Source of the DNA: an uncultured Burkholderiales bacterium
GTDB lineage: Bacteria > Pseudomonadota > Gammaproteobacteria > Burkholderiales > Burkholderiaceae_C
Direction of reading: 5' to 3'
Assembly (NCBI GenBank): GCA_937897495.1
Contig: CALCBL010000325.1
Location: 1-6,921, forward strand
Length of the DNA stretch: 6,921 nucleotides
Shown one piece after another: positions 1 to 5,443 of the stretch. The notes under the pieces are model-generated. The model was not told the DNA's origin, did not search any database, and saw nothing but the letters and a program-made list of their open reading frames with translations. Position numbers and translations under genes: made by a program. Each line of letters starts with the position of its first letter. Within the stretch, counting starts at the first letter, position 1.

Positions 1-146
1 TGAAGCGCCTCTGCTTCAGAGCTTCGGTAGTGCACCGCAACACGCCAGCCTGCACGGGCCAGGCCCAACGCAATTTCTCGGCCCAAGCGCTTGCCGGCGC
101 CTGTGACCAGGGCCGTGCGGGGGGTAGAAGAAAAAGAAGCCGACAT
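1..146 (-). CDS. Short-chain dehydrogenase/reductase, N-terminal fragment (pteridine-reductase-like)
   Basis: The gene runs off the left edge, leaving about 48 codons from an ATG at 144-146. The product begins MSASFSSTPRTALVTGAGKR and shows the first beta strand and glycine-rich nucleotide loop of a Rossmann fold: TGAGKRLGR at about residues 15-23. GLARAGWRVAVHYRSS follows, where the basic residues after beta-2 (HYRSS) favour NADP(H). The TGAxKRxG form of the loop together with VAVHYR is what I associate with FolM/PTR1-like pteridine reductases. In related Burkholderiales I recall this gene lying beside folate genes. Catalytic YxxxK lies outside the window, so the substrate cannot be decided. 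No purine-rich ribosome binding site precedes the ATG. The divergent methyltransferase starts only 19 bp away. The SDR fold is near certain and the pteridine assignment is inference. Confidence 0.85.
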   Translation of the reverse strand, partial: MSASFSSTPRTALVTGAGKRLGREIALGLARAGWRVAVHYRSSEAEAL

Positions 147-165
147 TCGGGGACAATCAAGGGCA

Positions 166-1293
166 ATGACAGAAGCTCATAGTTTAACGACCGCCATGCT
201 GGTGCGGGTGCACAAGGCCATTTTGGCGGCCCAAGGCTGGCTGCCGTTTGATCAATTCATGGCTTTGGCCTTGTACGAGCCGGGTTTGGGCTATTACGCC
301 AATCAGCAGCCCAAGTTTGGCACCATGCCCCAGTCGGGTAGCGATTTTGTGACGGCGCCCGAGTTGTCCCCCTTGTTTGGCGCGGCGCTGGCCCAACAAG
401 TGGCCGAGGCTTTGAAGGCCACGGGCACCGACGAAGTCTGGGAGTTTGGCGCAGGCAGTGGGGCTTTGGCGCACCAGTTGCTGAGTGAGCTTCAGCGATT
501 GGGTTGCAAGATCAAGCGCTACAACATCATGGATTTGTCCAGCACCTTAAAGGCCAGGCAACAGATGCTGTTGGCAGAGTTTGGCGACCAAGTGAAATGG
601 CTGAGCGAATGGCCCGAAAGCATGCAAGGCGTGGTGCTTGGCAATGAAGTGCTCGACGCCATGCCGGTCAAATTGCTTCACAGAATCAAAGGCCAATGGC
701 ACGAGCGAGGTGTGGTGTTGGCTGCGCCATCTGACCACTCCGATGGCTTGACTTGGGAAGACAGGCCGACCGATCTGCGGCCTCCACTAGAGCCCGCGGG
801 TGAACACGACTACCTAACAGAAATTCAGCCACAAGGCGAGGCCTTTGTGACCAGCTTGGCCGAGCGAATGCTGGCCAGCAAGAAGGGCGGCGCTGCATTT
901 TTCTTGGACTATGGTTTTCCAGAGGCGGAATTTTTTCACCCTGAACGCCATATGGGCACCCTGATGTGCCATCAGGCGCACAAGGCCGATGTCAATCCCT
1001 TGGAAGCAGTTGGTTTGAAAGACATCACGGCCCACGTGAACTTCACGGGTATGGCCTTGGCGGGACAAGATGCTGGCCTACAAGTCTTGGGGTACACCAG
1101 CCAAGCCAGGTTTTTATTGAACTTAGGCTTGGCCGAAAGAATGGCGCAATCAGGTTTGGCCGAGCGAGCGCAGGCCATGAAGCTCATCAATGAGCACGAA
1201 ATGGGCGAGTTGTTCAAGGTGGTGGGCTTTGCCACCCATGACCACTGGCAGGCACAAGGTTTTGCTGTGGGCGACCGCAGCCACAAATTATGA
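166..1293 (+). CDS. MidA/NDUFAF7-family class I SAM-dependent methyltransferase (COG1565)
   Basis: The product is 375 residues, full length for this family. Family landmarks appear in order: YEPGLGYYA near residues 37-45, DFVTAPELSPLFG at 60-72, the SAM-binding loop EFGAGSGALA at about 93-102, GNEVLDAMPV at 159-168, LDYGFP at 247-252 and DITAHVNFT at 286-294. In eukaryotes the homologue NDUFAF7/MidA dimethylates an arginine of the NDUFS2 subunit during complex I assembly. The bacterial substrate is not established to my knowledge, so arginine methylation is inference. I chose the ATG at 166. It has AAGGG at 159-163, although the spacing of 2 nt is tight. The longer reading from the TTG at 91 would overlap the SDR coding region by 56 nt and adds residues unlike the family. 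The DUF2905 gene follows after 15 bp, so the two are probably co-transcribed. Confidence 0.93.
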   Translation: MTEAHSLTTAMLVRVHKAILAAQGWLPFDQFMALALYEPGLGYYANQQPKFGTMPQSGSDFVTAPELSPLFGAALAQQVAEALKATGTDEVWEFGAGSGALAHQLLSELQRLGCKIKRYNIMDLSSTLKARQQMLLAEFGDQVKWLSEWPESMQGVVLGNEVLDAMPVKLLHRIKGQWHERGVVLAAPSDHSDGLTWEDRPTDLRPPLEPAGEHDYLTEIQPQGEAFVTSLAERMLASKKGGAAFFLDYGFPEAEFFHPERHMGTLMCHQAHKADVNPLEAVGLKDITAHVNFTGMALAGQDAGLQVLGYTSQARFLLNLGLAERMAQSGLAERAQAMKLINEHEMGELFKVVGFATHDHWQAQGFAVGDRSHKL

Positions 1294-1308
1294 AAAGAGA
1301 CTCAGCAC

Positions 1309-1503
1309 ATGCTTAGATGGGTGATCGTGACCTTTTTGGCCCTGCTGCTGATCAGTTGGGTGCGCCCCTGGCTTGAAAAGATGGGTTTGGGCAAACTTCC
1401 CGGTGATTTTCATTTCAAATTGTTTGGTCGCGAGTGGTTCATTCCCCTCACCAGCACCTTGCTGTTGAGCTTTATCATCACCTTGATTGCCAAGTTCTTA
1501 TAA
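1309..1503 (+). CDS. DUF2905 small inner-membrane protein
   Basis: The product is 64 residues with two hydrophobic stretches that should span the membrane, at about residues 3-18 and 44-63. A short loop between them carries LGKLPGDFHF (27-36). The LG-K/R-LPGD loop between two helices is the signature I associate with the DUF2905 family, whose members are about this size and have no known function. The start at 1309 is the only one giving the complete first helix. A weak purine stretch, AAAAGAGA (1294-1301), precedes it. The gene begins 15 bp after the methyltransferase stop, so it likely shares that transcript. No terminator is visible after its stop before the next promoter candidate. Confidence 0.85.
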   Translation: MLRWVIVTFLALLLISWVRPWLEKMGLGKLPGDFHFKLFGREWFIPLTSTLLLSFIITLIAKFL

Positions 1504-1508
1504 AAAGA

Positions 1509-1539
1509 ATGACGAGTTTTAAAACATTTGTGTTACAGT
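1509..1539 (+). promoter_or_regulatory. Candidate sigma70 promoter with extended -10
   Basis: An extended -10 element, TGTTACAGT (1531-1539), lies just after the DUF2905 stop. Its TACAGT hexamer matches TATAAT at four of six positions. A possible -35, ATGACG (1509-1514), matches TTGACA at four of six but with a long 19-bp spacer, so the TG extension may carry most of the recognition. The T/A-rich spacer TTTTAAAA stands out from its surroundings. A start near 1546 would give a leader of roughly 250 nt before the 81-residue protein. This is visual assignment only. Confidence 0.45.
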
Positions 1540-1545
1540 GCGGGC

Positions 1546-1798
1546 TTGTGACTACTGCTTAAGTCAATTTGATGCGCGGTCACAATAAGCGCAGTTCCTG
1601 CAGGTTTTTGAACTTTCAAACTCAGTTCACCAACTCTCAGAAGAGCGGCGCACCCCCAAATACGGGTGGGTTTGATTTCACGCTTCCCCCTTTTTCAGTG
1701 CTCAGAACCAGGCCATTTGGATTCAAATGCAAGCGCCCATGTGCGTTGGCAAGGATCTAATGTGTTGCTCTGTACACACCAATTTTTTAGCTTATTAG
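1546..1798 (+). promoter_or_regulatory. Long hairpin-rich 5' leader upstream of the unknown gene and infA
   Basis: The 295-bp gap after DUF2905 holds no convincing ordinary gene but is rich in short inverted repeats. These are TGCGC 1573-1577 with GCGCA 1589-1593, TTTGA 1607-1611 with TCAAA 1616-1620 (4-nt loop), CACCC 1651-1655 with GGGTG 1664-1668, CATTTG 1714-1719 with CAAATG 1724-1729 (perfect, GATT loop), and TGTGT 1761-1765 with ACACA 1774-1778. A pyrimidine tract lies at 1683-1696, and CTCAGAA occurs twice (near 1636 and 1701). The region ends in an AAGGAT ribosome-binding-like site and a 12-codon ORF. I read it as a structured mRNA leader, possibly temperature- or translation-responsive like leaders of cold-shock genes. 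That role is inference. A 63-codon frame from the TTG at 1569 looks non-coding. Confidence 0.45.
1760..1798 (+). CDS. Putative 12-residue leader peptide abutting the next gene
   Basis: An ATG at 1760 opens a 12-codon frame (MCCSVHTNFLAY) ending at TAG 1796-1798. The next base, 1799, is the A of the following gene's ATG. AAGGA at 1751-1755 sits 4 nt upstream of the ATG, while the 81-residue ORF has no ribosome binding site of its own, only AT-rich sequence. This fits translation of the small ORF delivering ribosomes to the next start. The TGTGT/ACACA hairpin and the run of six T at 1783-1788 lie inside the ORF, so its translation could alter folding or early termination. It could also be a chance frame or the remnant of a lost gene. 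Confidence 0.35.
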   Translation: MCCSVHTNFLAY

Positions 1799-2044
1799 AT
1801 GATTCATACGATTACTTTTGAAAATACCCCCGTCACCGTGGGAAAATACCGCATTGCCGCTTGTCCGCGTGCACTGCCCTGTGGCCGCTTTGCGGCGCAG
1901 GTGTCAGTGGCCAGTGGGCGTGGCAGTGCCAGTACCGACAGGGTGATGTGTTTTACCAACGACTTCGCCACCCGCGATGCTGCAGCCAGTTTTGCACTGG
2001 CACAAGGTTTAGATTGGGTGCGTTCAACCACGCGGGCCCACTAA
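1799..2044 (+). CDS. Conserved-looking small hypothetical protein
   Basis: I do not recognise a named family. The product is 81 residues, soluble, without signal peptide or membrane helix. It reads as a compact alpha/beta domain: a beta-rich N-terminal half with VTVGKYRIAA (12-21), then GRFAAQVSVASGRGSASTDR (29-48), a VMCFTNDF strand (49-56), and a C-terminal helix ending AQGLDWV (68-74). The codon use and the ordered pattern of F, GRG, DRV and QGxxW look like a genuine gene. The overlapping opposite-strand frame has no such pattern. I have a weak memory of similar proteins near cold-shock genes in Comamonadaceae. No Shine-Dalgarno sequence precedes the ATG, whose start touches the stop of the upstream 12-codon ORF. 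infA follows after 27 bp, suggesting a shared transcript. Confidence 0.7.
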   Translation: MIHTITFENTPVTVGKYRIAACPRALPCGRFAAQVSVASGRGSASTDRVMCFTNDFATRDAAASFALAQGLDWVRSTTRAH

Positions 2045-2071
2045 GCCACCCTGAGAACCTGAAAGGAAAAA

Positions 2072-2338
2072 ATGGCGAAAGAAGATTTGATCGAACAGAT
2101 GGGCGTTGTGAACGAGGTTTTACCTGACACACGTTTTCGTGTCACCTTGGACAATGGGCACCAGTTGATCGCTTACTCAGCAGGCAAGATGCGCAAGAAC
2201 CACATTCGCATTTTGGCGGGCGACCGTGTCACGCTTGAGTTGTCACCTTACGACCTCACCAAAGGCCGCATCAGCTTCCGTCACTTGGCAGGCCGTCCAC
2301 CGGCAGCGCCTCGCACGCCTCGCACACCTTCGCGTTAA
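2072..2338 (+). CDS. infA: Translation initiation factor IF-1 with C-terminal tail
   Basis: IF-1 is the small OB-fold factor that binds the 30S A site during initiation. The 88-residue product aligns by eye with E. coli IF-1 through [11 protein letters not shown] (1-11), [14 protein letters not shown] (17-30), [15 protein letters not shown] (36-50, with AGK instead) and [14 protein letters not shown] (56-69). That covers essentially the whole 72-residue enterobacterial protein. About 16 further residues, rich in Pro, Arg and Ala ([18 protein letters not shown]), form a basic, probably disordered tail containing a PRT-PRT duplication. Many betaproteobacteria carry a second, longer IF-1 besides the one in the ribosomal-protein cluster. 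The non-ribosomal context here fits that paralogue. A strong ribosome binding site, AAAGGA, lies at 2062-2067. Possible control comes from the leader further upstream. Confidence 0.95.
   Translation: MAKEDLIEQMGVVNEVLPDTRFRVTLDNGHQLIAYSAGKMRKNHIRILAGDRVTLELSPYDLTKGRISFRHLAGRPPAAPRTPRTPSR
2307..2324 (+). repeat. infA: Perfect 9-bp tandem repeat in the infA tail
   Basis: CGCCTCGCA occurs twice head to tail, encoding the PRTPRT part of the IF-1 tail. Because the unit is a multiple of three, copy-number change by slippage would lengthen or shorten the tail without a frameshift. Confidence 0.85.
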
Positions 2339-2346
2339 TGTGCCCA

Positions 2347-2365
2347 CGCTGGCTTTAAGTCAGCG
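2347..2365. terminator. Possible shared terminator hairpin between convergent infA and cca
   Basis: CGCTGGC (2347-2353) pairs with GTCAGCG (2359-2365) around a TTTAA loop, with one G-U pair. It is the only notable structure in the 58-bp gap between the stops of infA and cca. Neither side has a proper T-run: the plus side continues GGTCTTCATT. It would therefore be a weak or factor-assisted terminator. Confidence 0.35.
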
Positions 2366-2396
2366 GGTCTTCATTGATGCAGGCGTGCTGTGGTGC

Positions 2397-3716
2397 TTAG
2401 ACCTTCAACTGGTCAATGGCATTCACTCTGGCAGCATGTATTTTTTCGCCAACAGCAGGGCCCGAGAGGCCCTGTTTTTGCGCCTGCTCGGCAATGCCGG
2501 CGGTGGTCACAGACAAAGCCGCCTTCAGCACTTCTTGTAAACGCGTGCTTGGCCCATAGGCCTCGTTCTCAAAACCCTTTCGACCCCGAGCATCGCACTC
2601 ACAGGCCAGCAAAATGTCTGGCATGCGTTCAGGTTTGCGAATGGCGTCGCACCTTTCGAGCAAGCGCATGAGCGCTGCCGCATTCAATTCTTGGCTACGG
2701 TGAATGTTGCCATGTTCACGCGCCACCACTTCAGACAACTCTTTGCACTCAACGGGAATGCGCAGACGCTCACACACGTGTTGGAGTAATTTGACGCTGC
2801 GTTGTTCGTGGGCAATGTGCCTCGGCCATTCTTCTTTGGGCGTAGTGCCTTTGCCCAAGTCATGCATGAGGCAAGCTACGCGCACGGGCAGCGAGGCATT
2901 GAGGTGTGCACTCATATCAAGCACCATCATGAGGTGAATGCCAGTGTCAATTTCTGGATGGTATTCGGCGCGTTGCGGCACACCCCACAGGCGATTCACT
3001 TCAGGCAATAAAACTTTGAGGGCGCCACATTCTTTGAGGACTTCAAACATGCGCGAAGGCTTGGCGGTCATCAAGCCTTTGGCCAATTCTTGCCACACAC
3101 GCTCGGGTACCAAATGTTCAACTTCGCCGGCCTGCACCATGTCTTGCATGAGCTGCATGGTTTCAGGGGCAATTTGAAAATCAGGAAAGCGCGCAGCAAA
3201 GCGTGCCACACGCAAGATGCGAACGGGGTCTTCGCGAAAGGCCAGTGTCACATGGCGAAGAGTTTTGGACTCAAGATCTTTTAAGCCGTGATAAGGGTCA
3301 ATGCCATGCGCTGCAAAAACTTTTGCAAATTCTTCTGCCAACTTGGTTGTTGAATTTGGCGTGTTGAGTTCGGGGTGCGCCTGACTCAACTCGCCTGAAT
3401 ATGCTTCTGGCAAAGCCATGGCATTGATGGTGAGGTCGCGTCTGGCCAGATCTTCTTCTAAGGTGACTTCTGGCGAGGCATGCACCTCAAAGCCTTTGTA
3501 GCCAGGCGCGGTTTTGCGCTCAGTGCGGGCTAGCGCATATTCTTCGCGCGATGTGGGGTGCAGAAAAACAGGGAAGTCTTTGCCCACTGTGGTGTAGCCC
3601 AGCTTGGTCATTTCTTCTGGCGTGCCCCCAACCACCACCCAGTCTTTGTCTTTGACGGGTTGGTTTAAAAGAGCATCGCGAATGGCACCGCCGACGCTGA
3701 AGATTTGCAAGCTCAT
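2397..3716 (-). CDS. cca: Multifunctional CCA-adding enzyme (class II tRNA nucleotidyltransferase with HD domain)
   Basis: The enzyme adds or repairs the 3' CCA end of tRNAs from CTP and ATP. The product is 439 residues and follows E. coli Cca closely. It has the nucleotidyltransferase signature VGGAIRDALL (8-17) and catalytic DxD at D23/D25 in KDKDW. EEYALARTERK (58-68), LARRDLTINAMA (90-101) and REDPVRILRVARFAARF (161-177) complete the head and neck, with ERVWQELAKGL (205-215) after them. A C-terminal HD phosphohydrolase domain has HPEIDTGIH (253-261) and HDLGKG (285-290). The HD domain in such proteins gives phosphatase and 2',3'-phosphodiesterase activity. Between INAMA and DPYHGLKDL the protein carries about 27-30 extra residues compared with E. 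coli, explaining most of its extra length over 412. No clear Shine-Dalgarno precedes the ATG. The GST gene ends 52 bp upstream, so it is probably last in that operon. Confidence 0.97.
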   Translation of the reverse strand: MSLQIFSVGGAIRDALLNQPVKDKDWVVVGGTPEEMTKLGYTTVGKDFPVFLHPTSREEYALARTERKTAPGYKGFEVHASPEVTLEEDLARRDLTINAMALPEAYSGELSQAHPELNTPNSTTKLAEEFAKVFAAHGIDPYHGLKDLESKTLRHVTLAFREDPVRILRVARFAARFPDFQIAPETMQLMQDMVQAGEVEHLVPERVWQELAKGLMTAKPSRMFEVLKECGALKVLLPEVNRLWGVPQRAEYHPEIDTGIHLMMVLDMSAHLNASLPVRVACLMHDLGKGTTPKEEWPRHIAHEQRSVKLLQHVCERLRIPVECKELSEVVAREHGNIHRSQELNAAALMRLLERCDAIRKPERMPDILLACECDARGRKGFENEAYGPSTRLQEVLKAALSVTTAGIAEQAQKQGLSGPAVGEKIHAARVNAIDQLKV

Positions 3717-3736
3717 CTGGCGTGCTTTGTAAGCTT

Positions 3737-3764
3737 AGAGGGCGGGTGCGAAAGCATCTGCTCT
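3737..3764. other. Inverted repeat with GNRA-type loop between GST and cca
   Basis: On the plus strand GGGTGC (3744-3749) pairs with GCATCT (3754-3759) around a GAAA loop, partly through G-U pairs. AGAG (3737-3740) and CTCT (3761-3764) can extend it past a bulge. On the transcribed minus strand the loop reads TTTC and no T-run follows. It is unlikely to be an intrinsic terminator, but it could shape the mRNA between the two genes or mark a processing site. It may be chance. Confidence 0.3.
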
Positions 3765-3768
3765 GAAC

Positions 3769-4449
3769 TTAGGGCTTGGTCCGAAAAGGCTCTTCAAAAT
3801 CAATGAAGTCTTTTTCAGCCAATGCGCCCTCAATCCAGTTCTTCACGCCGGGCATGGCGCACAAACGATCGATGTAGGCCTGTGTCTCAGAACTCACAGG
3901 CAGTGCGTAGGTTTTGATGCGCATGACAACAGGCGAAAAATAGGCATCTGGAATACTGAATCCACCAAACAACATGGGGCCTTTGTGTTCTTGCAGCAAA
4001 GACGAAAACAGATGGTCAATGCGTTTTAAATCGTTGCGCACAGCTTCTTTGTCTCGCAGCGCCAAGGCGCCAATTTCTGGTAAGTGCGCGTCAATGTTCA
4101 TGGGGCACGCACTTCGAATGCCCGTGAAACCACTGTGCATTTCTGCGCAAATGCTGCGTGCCCTTGCACGGTCAGACACCTTGCTGGGCCAGAGTTGCTT
4201 GTCTGCAAATTTCTCTGCTGCGTACTCTGCAATCGACAGCGTATCCCAAACGGCCAAATCACCATCGACCAGCACGGGCACTTTGCCCACGGGGTTGATG
4301 TCTTTCAAAGTTTGCTTGAACTTAGACTGAGCATCGAACCCATCAAAGCGCACCATGACTTCTTCAAATTCAATGCCCGCTTGCTTGAGCATGACCCAAG
4401 GGCGCATGGACCATGAAGAGTAGTTTTTGTTGGCAATGAAAAGTTGCAT
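3769..4449 (-). CDS. Glutathione S-transferase family protein
   Basis: The product is 226 residues, the normal length for a cytosolic GST. The thioredoxin-like N-terminal domain (about 1-80) opens MQLFIANKNYSSWSMRPW, with serines at 11, 12 and 14 where serine-type GSTs place the glutathione-activating residue. It contains NPVGKVPVLVDGD (52-64), with the cis-proline at 58, and WDTLSIAEYAAE (68-79), where the usual glutathione-binding E/D-S pair reads D69-T70. A helical C-terminal domain follows, including FGGFSIPDAYFSPVVMR with the N-capping box motif. It probably conjugates or reduces small electrophiles or peroxides using glutathione, but the substrate cannot be read. A good ribosome binding site, AAGGGA, lies at 4456-4461. 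The NDUFA9-like gene ends 17 bp upstream, so the two are co-transcribed. Confidence 0.93.
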   Translation of the reverse strand: MQLFIANKNYSSWSMRPWVMLKQAGIEFEEVMVRFDGFDAQSKFKQTLKDINPVGKVPVLVDGDLAVWDTLSIAEYAAEKFADKQLWPSKVSDRARARSICAEMHSGFTGIRSACPMNIDAHLPEIGALALRDKEAVRNDLKRIDHLFSSLLQEHKGPMLFGGFSIPDAYFSPVVMRIKTYALPVSSETQAYIDRLCAMPGVKNWIEGALAEKDFIDFEEPFRTKP

Positions 4450-4466
4450 GGTGTATCCCTTTTTGT

Positions 4467-5432
4467 CTAACGGCCCGCTTTAGCTCGGTAGTCGTTCAGC
4501 GCAGTGCTTTGCCCCTTGGTGCCTAAATAGCCAGGTGCAATGCTGCTCACAGCAGCTGCCTCCATGTTTAAATCTTTCAAGCCCAGTGCGTGGCCAGATG
4601 CCACGTTGTCTACTTCCATAGAGGCCAGGTTGTCACGGCTCATCAAGGGCTGACCTGGTGCCAATTCCATCAGAAAGGCTTGGAGCCACGCCATGGCGTG
4701 CGGTATGCCAAAAACCAAACGGCCTTTGCCTTGGCGAATGCCCGCCCATTGGCCTGATTTTTGAACCAATTGTTGCAGCGTGAAAACTTCGGGACCACAA
4801 AGCTCGTAGGTTTTTCCTGCGGTGTCGCTGTTGAAAACACACTGTGCGATGGCATTGGCCACGTCTTCGACCCACACAGCTTGAAAACGTGTGGTGGCAC
4901 CGGCCAAGGGCACGATGGGGGTGATGCTTTGAAGTTGCGCAAACAAGTTTAAAAACTTGTCTTCTTTGCCAAAGATCACACTGGGTTGCAGCAAGGTGAG
5001 TTCAAGGCCCGCTTGCTTGAAAATCTCTTCGCCGCGCGCTTTGCTTCGCTGGTATTCTGAAGGGCCAGTTAGGCTGGCGCCCAAGGCACTGATGTGAATC
5101 AGCCGGTGCACACCGCTGTCTTGGCATGCTTGGGCGATGACTTGCGGCAACTGCACATGGGCTTTTTCAAAGGCAGCTGGCGTACCGTGCAAGATGGCAA
5201 TCAGATTGATCACCACATCGTGCTTTTGCATGCACTGCGTTAAAAATTCTAAGTTGTAAACATCACCTTCAATGACGTTCACGCGCGGTAAATTTTGGAT
5301 GGCGCTGGCTTGGTTTGCGCGCCGTGTGATCACGGTCATGCTGCTGCCCATGCGCGTGAGCTTCTCGCAAACATGGCGGCCCACAAAGCCTGTGCCGCCT
5401 AACAAAAGAATGCGTGCTGGTGCTTGGGTCAT
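4467..5432 (-). CDS. NDUFA9-like atypical SDR (NAD(P)-binding, complex I accessory-subunit family)
   Basis: The product is 321 residues with an N-terminal Rossmann fold: RILLLGGTGFVG (7-18) is the nucleotide-binding loop of extended/atypical SDRs. TRRA (36-39) sits after beta-2, IEGDVYN (54-60) after beta-3, and VVINLIAILHG (73-83) at beta-4. HISALGA (113-119) and SEYQRSK (125-131) retain Tyr127 and Lys131 in the SDR YxxxK arrangement. LQPSVIFG and the C-terminal AGKTYELCGPEVFTLQQL segment are typical of the NDUFA9/SDR_a5 group. In mitochondria NDUFA9 is a complex I accessory subunit that binds NADPH and sits near the quinone site. The role of free-standing bacterial versions is unclear: quinone-related oxidoreductase or chaperone are both possible. 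Its ATG overlaps the upstream stop as ATGA, and GAAGG lies 6 nt before the start. Confidence 0.92.
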   Translation of the reverse strand: MTQAPARILLLGGTGFVGRHVCEKLTRMGSSMTVITRRANQASAIQNLPRVNVIEGDVYNLEFLTQCMQKHDVVINLIAILHGTPAAFEKAHVQLPQVIAQACQDSGVHRLIHISALGASLTGPSEYQRSKARGEEIFKQAGLELTLLQPSVIFGKEDKFLNLFAQLQSITPIVPLAGATTRFQAVWVEDVANAIAQCVFNSDTAGKTYELCGPEVFTLQQLVQKSGQWAGIRQGKGRLVFGIPHAMAWLQAFLMELAPGQPLMSRDNLASMEVDNVASGHALGLKDLNMEAAAVSSIAPGYLGTKGQSTALNDYRAKAGR

Positions 5433-5443
5433 TTCAAACCTTC
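5429..5443 (-). promoter_or_regulatory. ATGA stop/start overlap with ribosome binding site
   Basis: Read on the minus strand, GAAGG (5439-5443) lies inside the last codons of the DUF2817 gene, 6 nt before the ATG (5430-5432) of the NDUFA9-like gene. The peptidase stop TGA (5429-5431) shares two bases with that ATG. This arrangement supports translational coupling of the two genes and fixes the second start. Confidence 0.8.

Noticed and set aside
91..165. TTG-initiated N-terminal extension of the methyltransferase
   Set aside because: It overlaps the SDR coding sequence on the other strand and the extra residues do not resemble the family. The ATG at 166 has an AAGGG site and a family-like N-terminus.
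1569..1760. 63-codon plus-strand frame in the leader region
   Set aside because: It starts with TTG, has no ribosome binding site, shows irregular composition and coincides with several inverted repeats. It looks like non-coding leader.
1804..2031. Minus-strand frame opposite the 81-residue gene
   Set aside because: The plus-strand frame has better residue patterning, is co-directional with infA and ends just before a strong infA ribosome binding site. The minus frame looks like its shadow.
2226..2671. Plus-strand frames running from infA into cca
   Set aside because: They overlap two clearly recognised genes in other frames and show no domain-like pattern.
3737..3764. Intrinsic terminator between GST and cca
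   Set aside because: The hairpin has bulges and G-U pairs and no T-run follows on either strand, so I list it only as an inverted repeat.
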